Source: Cerasibacillus terrae (GTDB lineage: Bacteria; Bacillota; Bacilli; Bacillales; Amphibacillaceae). Taken from it: a DNA stretch of 64,000 nucleotides. Positions 1-9,729 of the stretch are shown in pieces (the first letter of the stretch is position 1; every line of letters begins with the position of its first letter). The position numbers and the translations under genes were made by a program. The DNA lies in NCBI RefSeq assembly GCF_008039555.1, contig NZ_VDUW01000003.1, forward strand, positions 62,001 to 126,000, read 5' to 3'. Below the pieces are notes generated by a model. It searched no databases and was not told where the DNA came from. It saw only the letters and a program-made list of their open reading frames with translations.

Positions 1-75
1 CATATCACATTTACTGCTAAGGATACTAAAGCGCTAGTACGAATGATTGAAGGATACAAGGAGGCAATATCGTGA
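1..75 (+). CDS. purK: PurK C-terminal end (partial)
   Basis: The window opens inside a frame that runs to a TGA at 73-75 and encodes 24 residues beginning [13 protein letters not shown]. The GHIT-type motif near the end is typical of the C-terminus of N5-carboxyaminoimidazole ribonucleotide synthase (PurK), which carboxylates AIR with ATP and bicarbonate. The position directly before purB matches the Bacillus purE-K-B order. The stop overlaps the purB start in a GTGA, so the two genes are translationally coupled. Only the tail is visible, so the identity rests mainly on synteny. Confidence 0.75.
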   Translation, partial: HITFTAKDTKALVRMIEGYKEAIS

Positions 76-1367
76 TTGAGCGGTATACCAGAAAAGAAAT
101 GGGTCATATTTGGTCAGAAAAAAATAAATATGATGCTTGGTTAGAAGTTGAAATCTTAGCATGTGAAGCATGGAGTGAGCTTGGATTTATTCCAAAAGAA
201 GACGTGAAAAACCTTCGTAAAAATGCGTCCTTTGATGTGAAACGAATCGCAGAAATTGAACAAGAAACACGTCATGATGTTGTCGCATTTACTCGTTGTG
301 TTTCTGAAACCTTAGGAGATGAGAAAAAATGGGTCCATTATGGCTTAACTTCAACAGACGTTGTGGATACGGCTCAGTCCTATCGTTTGAAACAAGCAAA
401 TGAAATTATCCGGAAAGATTTACATGTTTTCATTGAAATTTTAAAAGAAAAAGCAATCGAACATAAACATACGGTGATGATGGGAAGAACACATGGAGTA
501 CATGCAGAACCTACGACATTTGGTTTAAAACTAGCTCTTTGGTATGAAGAGATGAAGCGTAATCTAGCCCGTTTTGAACTTGCAGCAAAGGATATTGAAT
601 TCGGAAAATTATCTGGAGCGGTTGGAACATATGCAAATATCGACCCATTTGTGGAAAAGTATGTTTGTGAATATTTAGGATTACAGCCTGCACCAGTATC
701 TACACAAACATTACAAAGAGATCGCCATGCAGCATATATTGCAACACTTTCTTTAATTGCTACATCGATTGAAAAATTTGCAACAGAAATCCGTGGCTTA
801 CAGAAAACGGAAACACGTGAAGTAGAGGAGTTTTTCGCTAAAGGACAAAAAGGTTCTTCTGCCATGCCACATAAACGAAACCCGATTGGTTCTGAGAATA
901 TGACAGGAATAGCCCGGGTACTACGTGGGTTTATGGTAACTGCCTATGAAAATGTTTCATTATGGCATGAGCGCGATATTTCACATTCATCTGCAGAACG
1001 AATTATTTTACCAGATGCTACAATCGCCATCAATTATATGTTAAACCGCTTCTCTAAAATTATTAAAAATTTAACCGTTTTTCCAGAAAATATGAAAGGT
1101 AATATTGACAAAACACATGGTGTGATTTTTTCACAAAGGGTTTTATTAACGTTAATTGATAAAGGGATGTCACGAGAGAAGGCATACGACATCGTTCAAC
1201 CAAAAGCGATGGAAGCCTGGGAAACAGAAACTCATTTTAAACAATTAATTGAAAAAGAAAAGGCAATTACAAATGTATTATCTGAAGAAGAAATAGTGAA
1301 CTGCTTTGATTACACGTATCATTTGAAAAATGTAGATGCTATTTTTGAAAGAATTGGCTTGAACTAA
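72..1367 (+). CDS. purB: Adenylosuccinate lyase
   Basis: 431 residues, the usual Bacillus length. The enzyme removes fumarate from SAICAR (eighth step of de novo IMP synthesis) and from adenylosuccinate (AMP synthesis). The fumarase/aspartase-superfamily signature [10 protein letters not shown] lies near residues 262-271, and the upstream TSTDVVDT and [10 protein letters not shown] motifs that carry active-site residues are present. Translation starts at GTG inside the purK stop, with AAGGAGG just upstream. The C-terminus (FERIGLN) looks complete. The next gene should be purC but is purL, so the lyase's SAICAR-side substrate has no producer encoded in this operon. Confidence 0.97.
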   Translation: MIERYTRKEMGHIWSEKNKYDAWLEVEILACEAWSELGFIPKEDVKNLRKNASFDVKRIAEIEQETRHDVVAFTRCVSETLGDEKKWVHYGLTSTDVVDTAQSYRLKQANEIIRKDLHVFIEILKEKAIEHKHTVMMGRTHGVHAEPTTFGLKLALWYEEMKRNLARFELAAKDIEFGKLSGAVGTYANIDPFVEKYVCEYLGLQPAPVSTQTLQRDRHAAYIATLSLIATSIEKFATEIRGLQKTETREVEEFFAKGQKGSSAMPHKRNPIGSENMTGIARVLRGFMVTAYENVSLWHERDISHSSAERIILPDATIAINYMLNRFSKIIKNLTVFPENMKGNIDKTHGVIFSQRVLLTLIDKGMSREKAYDIVQPKAMEAWETETHFKQLIEKEKAITNVLSEEEIVNCFDYTYHLKNVDAIFERIGLN

Positions 1368-1410
1368 ATCCATTATCCATTCATGTAAAAAAATCATTGG
1401 AGGAATAAAC

Positions 1411-3636
1411 ATGGAAAATAAAACATATCCAACACCAGAACAAATTGAACAAGAAATGCACTTCTTAGAAATGGGCCTCACTGAAGAAGAATATAACCGC
1501 GTAAAAGAACTCCTTGGTCGATTACCGAACTATGTTGAAACTGGATTATTCTCAGCCATGTGGTCTGAACATTGTAGTTATAAATCATCCAAACCTTTGT
1601 TGAAAAAATTCCCGACAAAAGGAATAAACGTTCTTCAAGGTCCAGGTGAAGGTGCCGGGGTAGTCGATATTGGTGATGAACAAGCAGTTGTCTTTAAAAT
1701 GGAAAGTCATAATAGCCCTTCTTTTGTTGAACCATTTGAAGGTGCTGCAACTGGAGTTGGAGGTATTGTTCGTGATGTGTTTTCCATGGGAGCAAAACCA
1801 ATTGCACTAATGAATTCCCTTCGCTTTGGTAATTTAAATCAAGGTCGCTCCAATGAATTACTAACAGAAGTTGTTCGGGGAATTGCTCATTATGGGAATA
1901 CCCTCCAAGTACCAACGGTTGGTGGAGAAATTCAATTTGATGATTGTTATGAAGAGAATCCACTCGTTAATGCAATGTGTGTCGGTTTAATTGATCATAA
2001 AGACATGCAAAAGGGAATTGCTGCCGGTGTTGGAAATATCGTTATTTATGCCGGAAGAGATACAGGGTTAGACGGAATCCATGGTGCAACATTTTCGTCA
2101 GGTGAGGTTGAAAGTGAGGCAGATAATACTTCTGCTGTAGCAATTGGTGATCCACATATTGAGAAACGTTTGATTGATGCTTGTTTAGAAGTGATTCATT
2201 CAGATGCATTAGTGGGGATGCAAGATATGGGAGCGGCAGGCTTAACTTCATCTGCAAGTGAGATGGCCAGTAGTGCCGGAACAGGAATGGAAATGAATTT
2301 GGATTATGTACCACAAAGAGAAAAAAACATGACCGCATATGAGCTGATGCTTTCGGAATCCCAAGAGCGGATGCTACTTGTCGTTAAAAAAGGTCGTGAA
2401 CAAGAAATTATTGATACTTTTACAAAATATGATTTAACGGCTGTAGCAATTGGACAAGTTATTGAAGAAAAATCTTTTCGTCTGATTCATCATAATGAAG
2501 TGGTGGCAGATGTACCAGTAGATGCTTTAGATAAAAATGCACCTACCTATCATTTACCATCTGAAAAAGCAGTATATTATGAAAAATTCCAACAAATGGA
2601 GAGTGCCGTTCCAACTATTGAAAATCATGGAGAAATATTAAAGCAACTCTTACAACAACCAACAATTGCAAGTAAGGAATGGGCATACAATCAATATGAT
2701 ACAAATGCACAAGACAATACCATTGTTGGACCTGGTTCAGATGCAGCTGTTGTTCGAATAGAGGGAAAAGATAAAGCTATTGCAATTACAACCGATTGTA
2801 ACTCTCGTTATATTTACTTGGATCCTGAAACAGGTGGAAGGATTGCTGTAGCAGAAGCAGCACGTAACATTGTATGCTCTGGTGCAAAGCCGCTTGCCTT
2901 AACAGATGGTTTGAACTATGGAAACCCAACAAATCCAGAAGTCTTTTGGCAAATGGAAAAAAGTATTGATGGAATTAGTCAAGCATGTGAAGCGTTACAA
3001 ACACCAGTTATTAGTGGAAATGTCTCCATGTATAATCAATCAAAAGGAAAGGCAATTTTCCCAACACCGATTATTGGAATGGTTGGATTATATGAGTCAC
3101 TTGAACATATTACACCGGATCATTTCCAAACATCAGGGGACCTTATTTACCTAATTGGAGAAACGAAAGCAGAATTTGATGGTAGTGAATTACAAAATGT
3201 TTTACAAGGGAAATACGAAGGAAAAGCTCCATCTCTGGACTTGGAAGTGGAGAAAACAATGCAAGAACAATTATTATCTGCTATTAAACAAGGAACTATT
3301 GTTTCTGCACATGATATAGCAGAAGGTGGCTTGGCTGTCGCATTAGCCGAATGTTTATTTGGTGATAAAATAGTCGGTGCTGAAGTCGAACTAACTGGTG
3401 ATTTAACAACACAATTATTTAGTGAATCACAATCAAGAATATTAGTCTCTGTGAAGAGGGAACATCAAGAGCAATTTGAAAAAATGGTACAAAATGCGCA
3501 CAAACTTGGTATGGTAACAGATTCAAAAGATTATATTGTAAAAACAAATGGGAAAACAGTAATTCGAGAAGATGTAGGGACACTTCAAGAATTGTGGAAG
3601 AACACAATCCCAACATTACTAAAAAATAAAGCATAA
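1411..3636 (+). CDS. purL: Phosphoribosylformylglycinamidine synthase, large subunit
   Basis: 741 residues, the small Gram-positive PurL type. It converts FGAR to FGAM with ATP and normally receives ammonia from the PurQ glutaminase held by PurS. The N-terminal [12 protein letters not shown] segment, the [17 protein letters not shown] segment and a duplicated AIR-synthase-like fold are recognisable. Neither purS nor purQ precedes it, as they do in B. subtilis. The motif normally read ESHNHPS is ESHNSPS here: His100, the proton-acceptor position in B. subtilis numbering, is kept, but position 102 is Ser instead of His. The ribosome site GGAGGAATAAAC precedes the ATG. The frame is full length with a normal C-terminus, so the identity is firm while activity is open to question. 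Confidence 0.96.
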   Translation: MENKTYPTPEQIEQEMHFLEMGLTEEEYNRVKELLGRLPNYVETGLFSAMWSEHCSYKSSKPLLKKFPTKGINVLQGPGEGAGVVDIGDEQAVVFKMESHNSPSFVEPFEGAATGVGGIVRDVFSMGAKPIALMNSLRFGNLNQGRSNELLTEVVRGIAHYGNTLQVPTVGGEIQFDDCYEENPLVNAMCVGLIDHKDMQKGIAAGVGNIVIYAGRDTGLDGIHGATFSSGEVESEADNTSAVAIGDPHIEKRLIDACLEVIHSDALVGMQDMGAAGLTSSASEMASSAGTGMEMNLDYVPQREKNMTAYELMLSESQERMLLVVKKGREQEIIDTFTKYDLTAVAIGQVIEEKSFRLIHHNEVVADVPVDALDKNAPTYHLPSEKAVYYEKFQQMESAVPTIENHGEILKQLLQQPTIASKEWAYNQYDTNAQDNTIVGPGSDAAVVRIEGKDKAIAITTDCNSRYIYLDPETGGRIAVAEAARNIVCSGAKPLALTDGLNYGNPTNPEVFWQMEKSIDGISQACEALQTPVISGNVSMYNQSKGKAIFPTPIIGMVGLYESLEHITPDHFQTSGDLIYLIGETKAEFDGSELQNVLQGKYEGKAPSLDLEVEKTMQEQLLSAIKQGTIVSAHDIAEGGLAVALAECLFGDKIVGAEVELTGDLTTQLFSESQSRILVSVKREHQEQFEKMVQNAHKLGMVTDSKDYIVKTNGKTVIREDVGTLQELWKNTIPTLLKNKA

Positions 3637-3650
3637 GTGAGGCATCCAAT

Positions 3651-5024
3651 ATGTTTGGTATATGGGGACATGAAAAGGCCACGGAAATCACATACTACGG
3701 ACTTCATGCGCAACAACATCGTGGTCAAGAAGGAGCAGGAATTGTTGTTAGTAATGGAAAAACATTAAAACTTCATAAAGAAGATGGCTTAGTCAATGAT
3801 GTATTTGAACGAGCTGATTTTGAAAAGCTAGCCGGTTATGCAGCAATTGGTAATATACATTATGTGACAAACGGTAATCGAGGGTTTGATAATGTACAAC
3901 CCCACCTTTTCCATACGCAAAACGGAAGTATGGCAGTAACCCATGTCGGAAACATTATGAACAGCCACACACTACGGGGCGAGCTTGAGGATGAAGGTAG
4001 TCTGTTACAAACAACAACAGATACAGAACTTCTCGCACATTTAATAAAACGAAATGGAAAGGACATCAATGAACAATCCATTATTGAGGCTTTACAAAAT
4101 CTAGTTGGTGCTTATGCATTTGTTATTTTAACAGAGGAGAAAATGTATGTAGCGCTTGATCCACATGGTATTAGACCTCTTTCTATCGGAAGGCTTCATG
4201 ATGCATATGTCTTTTCTTCTGAAACATGTGCCTTTGACATTATTGGTGCGAAATATGAAAGAGACGTTCTCCCAGGAGAATTAATTACTATCTCCAAAGA
4301 AGGGCTAGAATCGATTCGTTTTGCTATAAGGGAAAAACGTGCATTATGTGCAATGGAATATGTTTATTTTTCTCGCCCAGATAGTGATTTGAATGAGGTG
4401 AACGTACATGCTTCCCGTAAACAAATGGGGATTGAACTGGCAAAAGAATCCCCTGCTGATGCGGATGTGGTAACAGGTGTACCCGATTCCAGTATTTCTG
4501 CTGCTATTGGGTATGCAGAACAATGTGGACTTCCTTATGAAATGGGATTAATTAAAAACCGTTATGTAGGAAGAACATTTATTCAGCCAACTCAGGAATT
4601 ACGTGAACAAGGGGTGAAAATGAAACTTTCCCCCGTGAGAGGAATTGTTGAAGGAAAACGTGTCGTTATGATTGATGACTCAATTATTCGAGGAACAACC
4701 TCTATGCGAATTGTTCGAATGTTAAAAGAAGCCGGTGCAAAGGAAGTTCATGTCCGTATTGCTTCACCAACAGCTAGACATTCATGTTTCTATGGAATTG
4801 ATATGTCAACAGAAGAAGATTTAATTGCTGCCAATCGCCCTGTTGAAGCAATTCGTGAATTGATTGGAGCGGATAGTTTGGCATTTTTATCTCCTGAAGG
4901 AATGGAAAAAGCGATTGTAAAAGACACATCTATCAATCAAGGTGTTTGCCAAGCCTGTTTTACAGGTAATTATCCGGTAACGATGAAAAGAAAAGGAATA
5001 TTAAGTGAAAACAAAAGTAAGTAA
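3651..5024 (+). CDS. purF: Amidophosphoribosyltransferase lacking its N-terminal cysteine
   Basis: 457 residues. PurF transfers ammonia from glutamine to PRPP, the first committed purine step. B. subtilis PurF begins with a short propeptide followed by the catalytic Cys of ...ECGVFGIWGH. Here the ATG is fused directly to FGIWGH, so propeptide and Cys are absent. The frame is closed upstream by TAA at 3627-3629, and the eight intervening codons (S I S E A S N and one before) hold no start and no Cys. AAGTGAGG lies 8 bases before the ATG, supporting this start. The rest is intact: QHRGQEGAG, four likely Fe-S cysteines (LCAMEY, SCFYG, VCQAC) and the PRPP loop [14 protein letters not shown]. The glutaminase half should be dead or ammonia-dependent. 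Confidence 0.93.
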   Translation: MFGIWGHEKATEITYYGLHAQQHRGQEGAGIVVSNGKTLKLHKEDGLVNDVFERADFEKLAGYAAIGNIHYVTNGNRGFDNVQPHLFHTQNGSMAVTHVGNIMNSHTLRGELEDEGSLLQTTTDTELLAHLIKRNGKDINEQSIIEALQNLVGAYAFVILTEEKMYVALDPHGIRPLSIGRLHDAYVFSSETCAFDIIGAKYERDVLPGELITISKEGLESIRFAIREKRALCAMEYVYFSRPDSDLNEVNVHASRKQMGIELAKESPADADVVTGVPDSSISAAIGYAEQCGLPYEMGLIKNRYVGRTFIQPTQELREQGVKMKLSPVRGIVEGKRVVMIDDSIIRGTTSMRIVRMLKEAGAKEVHVRIASPTARHSCFYGIDMSTEEDLIAANRPVEAIRELIGADSLAFLSPEGMEKAIVKDTSINQGVCQACFTGNYPVTMKRKGILSENKSK

Positions 5025-5037
5025 AGGTGGGAAACCC

Positions 5038-6054
5038 ATGTCCAATGTGTATAAAAGCGCTGGAGTAGATGTAGAAAAAGGGTATGAAGCTGTCGAGAGA
5101 ATGAAAAAACATGTTCAAAAAACCACTCGTCCAGAAGTTCTTGGAGGACTTGGCGCATTTGCAGGAATGTTTGACCTGTCGTCATTTTCTTATAAAGAGC
5201 CTGTGCTTGTTTCTGGCACAGACGGTGTCGGCACAAAGTTAAAACTTGCATTTCAAATGAACAAACATGATACAGTCGGAATTGATTTAGTTGCTATGTG
5301 TGTCAATGATATTGTTAGTCAAGGTGCAGAGCCCTTATTTTTCTTAGATTATATTGCCTGTGGGAAGAATAATCCGGAAATGATTGAACAAATTGTTAGT
5401 GGAGTTGCAGAAGGTTGTGTCCAATCTGAATCATCATTAATTGGTGGAGAGACGGCAGAAATGCCTGGAATGTACAAAGATGCTGAATATGATTTGGCCG
5501 GATTTGCTGTTGGTATTGCTGATAAACAACAATTGATCACTGGAGAGAATATCTATGAAGGAGATGTAATTATTGGCCTTCCATCAAGTGGAATTCACTC
5601 TAATGGTTACTCTTTAGTACGAAAAGTGATTGCAGACCTTGATTTAACAAAAAGCTATGATGGATTTTCTAAGCCATTAGGTGAAGTATTATTAACACCT
5701 ACAAAAATCTATGCGAGAGCCCTAAAAGAAGTGATGGCGACATCTGAAATAAAGGGAGTTTCCCATATTACAGGTGGTGGATTCTATGAAAATATACCTA
5801 GAATGCTACCAGATGGACTTGGAGCAAACCTTGAAAAATCAAGTTGGAAAGTGCCAGAAATTTTCACCTTTTTACAAAAGCATGGTGATATACCAACAGA
5901 GGAAATGTATGGTGTATTTAATATGGGGATTGGCATGATGGTTGTTGTTTCAAAGGAAGAAGCAACAAAAACATTAGAGAAAGTACAAAAACATGAACCA
6001 AATGCATCCATTATCGGGGTTGTTACAGAAGAAGAAGGGGTACAGTTTTCATGA
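5038..6054 (+). CDS. purM: Phosphoribosylformylglycinamidine cyclo-ligase (AIR synthetase)
   Basis: 338 residues from the ATG at 5038, which gives [19 protein letters not shown], matching the Bacillus PurM start. AAAGGTGGG at 5023-5031 supports it over the longer in-frame start at 5005. The enzyme closes FGAM to AIR with ATP. The glycine-rich [25 protein letters not shown] and [13 protein letters not shown] segments are all present. It is separated from purF by 13 bases and overlaps purN by ATGA, so it belongs to the same operon and is probably coupled to purN. Nothing unusual was seen in the sequence. Confidence 0.97.
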   Translation: MSNVYKSAGVDVEKGYEAVERMKKHVQKTTRPEVLGGLGAFAGMFDLSSFSYKEPVLVSGTDGVGTKLKLAFQMNKHDTVGIDLVAMCVNDIVSQGAEPLFFLDYIACGKNNPEMIEQIVSGVAEGCVQSESSLIGGETAEMPGMYKDAEYDLAGFAVGIADKQQLITGENIYEGDVIIGLPSSGIHSNGYSLVRKVIADLDLTKSYDGFSKPLGEVLLTPTKIYARALKEVMATSEIKGVSHITGGGFYENIPRMLPDGLGANLEKSSWKVPEIFTFLQKHGDIPTEEMYGVFNMGIGMMVVVSKEEATKTLEKVQKHEPNASIIGVVTEEEGVQFS

Positions 6055-6614
6055 AAGAAAAAGTAAAAGCAGCTGTCTTTGCTTCTGGAACAGGAAGTAA
6101 TTTCGAAGCAATTATAGAAGAAAAAGACTTAGCTTGTGAAATTGCTTTATTAGTTTGTGATCAACCAGCTGCAACTGTCATTCAAAAAGCAAATAGATAT
6201 CATGTACCGACTTTCGTCTTTCAACCAAAACAATTTACAAATAAATTATCATTTGAAACAGAAATTGTAAAAAAATTAAAAAAGCATAATATTACATGGA
6301 TATTTTTAGCAGGGTACATGCGATTGATTGGACCAACTTTATTGAATGCTTATGAAGGAAAAATCATTAATATCCATCCGTCCTTATTACCTGAATTCCC
6401 AGGCTTAGATGCAATTGGACAAGCATATCGAGCTAAGGTGAAAAAGACAGGGGTAACGATTCATTATGTTGATGAAGGAATGGATACAGGCCCAATCATT
6501 GCCCAAGAAGAAGTGCCAATTTTTCCAGAGGATTCACTAGAACAACTGGAAAATCGGATTCACGAAGTAGAACATCGTCTATACCCACAAGTCATTCAAT
6601 CATTAATAAAGTAG
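6051..6614 (+). CDS. purN: Phosphoribosylglycinamide formyltransferase
   Basis: 187 residues. PurN transfers a formyl group from 10-formyltetrahydrofolate to GAR, giving FGAR. The N-terminal [11 protein letters not shown] loop binds the phosphate, and the catalytic Asn-His-Asp set is visible in INIHPSLLP and [11 protein letters not shown]. The start overlaps the purM stop (ATGA). A 9-bp inverted repeat begins at its stop codon, before purH. Length and motifs are normal. Confidence 0.97.
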   Translation: MKEKVKAAVFASGTGSNFEAIIEEKDLACEIALLVCDQPAATVIQKANRYHVPTFVFQPKQFTNKLSFETEIVKKLKKHNITWIFLAGYMRLIGPTLLNAYEGKIINIHPSLLPEFPGLDAIGQAYRAKVKKTGVTIHYVDEGMDTGPIIAQEEVPIFPEDSLEQLENRIHEVEHRLYPQVIQSLIK

Positions 6615-6671
6615 GGCTGTTTTTAAAAGAATTGTTGCTTTTGAAGGAATAATCGTATAAGTAGCAGCCCT
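6613..6671 (+). repeat. Inverted repeat between purN and purH
   Basis: AGGGCTG at 6613-6619 can pair with CAGCCCT at 6665-6671 (about 9 bp counting a wobble pair). The arms begin exactly at the purN stop and enclose a 45-base loop. No T-run follows, so this is not a typical terminator. It could tune expression of purHD relative to the upstream genes or protect an mRNA end. Confidence 0.4.
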
Positions 6672-6721
6672 TTAACAATATATGTGAAATCAGCCTAACA
6701 TTAAATACAAGGAGTCTTACG

Positions 6722-8254
6722 ATGAAAAAAAGAGCTTTAATCAGTGTTTCAGATAAAACAGGGATTGTTGACTTTGCAAAAGGTCTTTCACAATTAAACT
6801 ATGAAATCATCTCAACAGGTGGTACATTAAAAAAATTACAAGATGCAGGATTACCGGCTATTGCTGTTGACCAAGTAACTGGATTTCCGGAAATCTTGGA
6901 TGGTCGTGTAAAAACATTACACCCGTTTATTCATGGAGGATTATTAGCTAAAAGGGATCTGCCAGAACATCAAGAACAATTAAAAGAGCATAATATTCAA
7001 CCAATTGATATGGTTGTTGTGAATCTTTATCCTTTTAAAGAAACATTACAGCGTGAAGGTGCAACAAAAGAGGATATGATTGAAAACATCGACATCGGTG
7101 GTCCAACAATGCTTCGAGCAGCAGCGAAAAATTACAATGATGTAGCTGTTATCGTTGATCCAACAGACTATGAAAATGTATTAGCTGCTTTACAAGAAGA
7201 AAATCTAGACCTTTCATTCCGTGAACGCCTAGCTGCAAAGGTTTTCCGTCATACCGCACAATATGATGCATTAATTGCTCAATACTTTATGAAAGAAACA
7301 AATGAAGTATTTCCAGAGTCATATACCGTTACCTTTGAAAAAGTTCAATCTTTACGTTATGGGGAAAATCCACATCAAGAAGCTGCTTTTTATAAAGATC
7401 CAATCACAGCACCGATGAGCATCGCATCTAGTAAACAATTACATGGAAAAGCATTGTCTTATAATAATATCCAAGATGCAAATGCATGTATTGAGATGGT
7501 TGCTGAGTATGATAAACCAGCAGCAGTTGCAGTAAAACATATGAATCCATGTGGAATCGGTGTGGCAGATACACTGGAAGTAGCCTTTCAAAAAGCTTAT
7601 GATGCAGATCCAATCTCCATTTTTGGAGGAATTGTAGCATTAAATCAGGAGGTTACTGCTCCTGTAGCTGAAAAACTAAGTGAAATATTTTTAGAAATTG
7701 TTATTGCACCACATTTTACAGAAGAAGCATTTGAAATCTTAACAAAGAAGAAAAATATTCGTTTATTAGAATTGCCAATGGATGAAAACGTATCAATATC
7801 AAATAAATTAGTTAGTGTAAATGGTGGCGTACTTATTCAAAATCGTGATCTCGGTGCAATAAATGATGCTGAATTAATTGTTCCAACGAAACGAAAACCA
7901 ACAGAAAAAGAATTAGAGTCATTGAAATTTGCTTGGAAAGCAGTAAAACATGTGAAATCCAATGCCATTGTTTTGGCGAAGGATGAACAAACAATTGGAG
8001 TTGGAGCAGGCCAGATGAATCGTGTTGGAGCAGCAAAAATTGCAATTGAGCAAGCTGGTGAAAAAACAGTTGGTTCAGTAATGGCTTCAGATGCATTCTT
8101 CCCAATGCCAGATACAGTAGAAGCAGCAGCAAAAGCAGGTATCAAAGCAATCATTCAACCAGGTGGCTCCAAGCGTGATCAGGACTCTATTGATATGTGT
8201 GATAAATATGGTGTCGCAATGGTCTTTACAGGAATGAGACATTTTAAACATTAA
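6722..8254 (+). CDS. purH: AICAR transformylase / IMP cyclohydrolase (bifunctional)
   Basis: 510 residues, the normal length. The N-terminal domain (about 1-195) is IMP cyclohydrolase with [15 protein letters not shown] and GRVKTLHP. The C-terminal domain is AICAR transformylase with [10 protein letters not shown], the catalytic KHMNPCG motif and a final SDAFFPMPD...GGSKRDQDS region. It performs the last two steps to IMP. The ribosome site AAGGAG sits at 6709-6714. purD follows 20 bases later. A 107-base gap separates it from purN. Confidence 0.97.
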   Translation: MKKRALISVSDKTGIVDFAKGLSQLNYEIISTGGTLKKLQDAGLPAIAVDQVTGFPEILDGRVKTLHPFIHGGLLAKRDLPEHQEQLKEHNIQPIDMVVVNLYPFKETLQREGATKEDMIENIDIGGPTMLRAAAKNYNDVAVIVDPTDYENVLAALQEENLDLSFRERLAAKVFRHTAQYDALIAQYFMKETNEVFPESYTVTFEKVQSLRYGENPHQEAAFYKDPITAPMSIASSKQLHGKALSYNNIQDANACIEMVAEYDKPAAVAVKHMNPCGIGVADTLEVAFQKAYDADPISIFGGIVALNQEVTAPVAEKLSEIFLEIVIAPHFTEEAFEILTKKKNIRLLELPMDENVSISNKLVSVNGGVLIQNRDLGAINDAELIVPTKRKPTEKELESLKFAWKAVKHVKSNAIVLAKDEQTIGVGAGQMNRVGAAKIAIEQAGEKTVGSVMASDAFFPMPDTVEAAAKAGIKAIIQPGGSKRDQDSIDMCDKYGVAMVFTGMRHFKH

Positions 8255-8274
8255 TGGTAAAAGGGGAAAAATAA

Positions 8275-9519
8275 ATGAAAGTACTAGTTGTTGGTCGTGG
8301 TGGTCGAGAGCACAGTATTGTAACCAAACTTGCTGAAAGCAAACAAATTGATGAACTGTTTATTGCACCAGGAAATGATGGCATGCTAGAACAAGCAACA
8401 TGTGTTGCCATTGATGAAACAGACATCGATGGACTTGTACAATTTGCAAAAGACAAAGAAATTGATTTTACCTTTGTCGGACCAGAAAATCCATTATCAT
8501 TAGGGATTGCTGACCGATTTGTGGAAGAGGACTTAACCATTTTCGCACCTAAAAAAGAGGCAGCAATGTTAGAAAGTAGTAAAAGTTTTGCCAAAGAATT
8601 TATGAAAAGACATCAAATTCCAACAGCAGACTATGCGACATTTACAGATGCTGAGGAAGCAAAAAGGTACGTAGAAGAAAAAGGCGCACCAATTGTTGTA
8701 AAAGCAGATGGTCTGGCAGCAGGAAAAGGAGTCATTGTTGCCATGACCAAAGAGGTAGCACTACAGGCGATTGATGATATGATGATTGATAAGGCATTTA
8801 ATCATGCAGGCTCAAAAATTGTCTTGGAAGAATTTCTAGAAGGACGGGAGTTTTCCTATATTGCCTTTGTTCATAAAAAACGTGTTTATCCAATGATTCC
8901 AGCTCGTGACCATAAGCGTGCCTTTGATAATGATGAAGGTCCAAACACAGGTGGCATGGGTTCATTTGCACCCGTTCCAGATATTACGAAGGAAACATTA
9001 GCATATGCAACAGAAGTTATTTTACAGAAAACGGCAGATGGAATGGTTGAGGAAGGCCGGCCATTTACAGGAATTCTTTATGCAGGACTGATGATGACAG
9101 AAGATGGCCCAAAAGTAATTGAATACAATACTCGTTTTGGTGATCCAGAAACACAAGTTGTTTTACCTTTATTAAAGAATGATTTATTACAAGTCTTATT
9201 AGATATTTTACAGGATAAAGACCCACAGCTCACTTGGGAAGACAAAGTATGTGCAGGTGTTGTCTTGGCTGCCAATGGCTATCCAGGAAAATATGAAAAA
9301 AGTCATCCAATCCCAACGTTTAGTGGGGAAGATGTATTTACGGTGTATGCAGGAGTGAAAAAAGAGAACAATCAATACGTATCAAATGGTGGACGTGTCC
9401 TTCTTGTTGGATCGAAACAATCGACATTAGAAGAAGCGTTAGACAGTGTTTATCAATCAATGGGCCAAGCATTAAAAGGAAATACTGATTTCTTTTATCG
9501 GAAAGATATCGGTAAATAA
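8275..9519 (+). CDS. purD: Phosphoribosylamine--glycine ligase
   Basis: 414 residues with an ATP-grasp fold. It joins glycine to phosphoribosylamine with ATP, giving GAR, the second purine step. The N-terminal GRGGREHSI nucleotide loop, the VVKADGLAAGKGV ATP-grasp lysine segment, NTGGMG, and FGDPETQV are all visible. Two normally conservative spots differ from the common sequence: ARDHKRAF instead of AQDHKRAF, and EYNTRFGDPE instead of EFNARFGDPE. It is the last pur gene and is followed by a terminator. Confidence 0.97.
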   Translation: MKVLVVGRGGREHSIVTKLAESKQIDELFIAPGNDGMLEQATCVAIDETDIDGLVQFAKDKEIDFTFVGPENPLSLGIADRFVEEDLTIFAPKKEAAMLESSKSFAKEFMKRHQIPTADYATFTDAEEAKRYVEEKGAPIVVKADGLAAGKGVIVAMTKEVALQAIDDMMIDKAFNHAGSKIVLEEFLEGREFSYIAFVHKKRVYPMIPARDHKRAFDNDEGPNTGGMGSFAPVPDITKETLAYATEVILQKTADGMVEEGRPFTGILYAGLMMTEDGPKVIEYNTRFGDPETQVVLPLLKNDLLQVLLDILQDKDPQLTWEDKVCAGVVLAANGYPGKYEKSHPIPTFSGEDVFTVYAGVKKENNQYVSNGGRVLLVGSKQSTLEEALDSVYQSMGQALKGNTDFFYRKDIGK

Positions 9520-9528
9520 GTTTATTTT

Positions 9529-9573
9529 ACAAGGGTAATTTCTATCTAGTTGATGGAAATTATCCTTTTTCTA
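9529..9573 (+). terminator. Intrinsic terminator of the pur operon
   Basis: AAGGGTAATTTC and GAAATTATCCTTTTT form a stem around a short loop, followed by a T-rich tract, 10 bases after the purD stop. Confidence 0.8.
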
Positions 9574-9661
9574 TTATAGTATGGAATAGAAAATAGCCGA
9601 ATAGAGGATTGACTTCATGATTTCTATTGTCATGAAACCGTCATTTTCGTATTTTAAAAGA

Positions 9662-9691
9662 TTACTGTGATAAAGTGTTTTATGTTAAAAT
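9662..9691 (+). promoter_or_regulatory. Possible sigma-A promoter of yerA
   Basis: TGTTAAAAT (extended -10, TG-n-TAAAAT at 9683-9691) lies 18 bases after a weak -35-like TTACTG. It sits about 38 bases before the yerA start, downstream of the pur terminator. Confidence 0.4.
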
Positions 9692-9729
9692 GGAAGAAAT
9701 AAATGAATGAATAGAAAGTTGGTTTATTT

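Noticed and set aside
380..865. Long minus-strand frame inside purB
   Set aside because: A shadow of the real coding strand; purB motifs are unambiguous.
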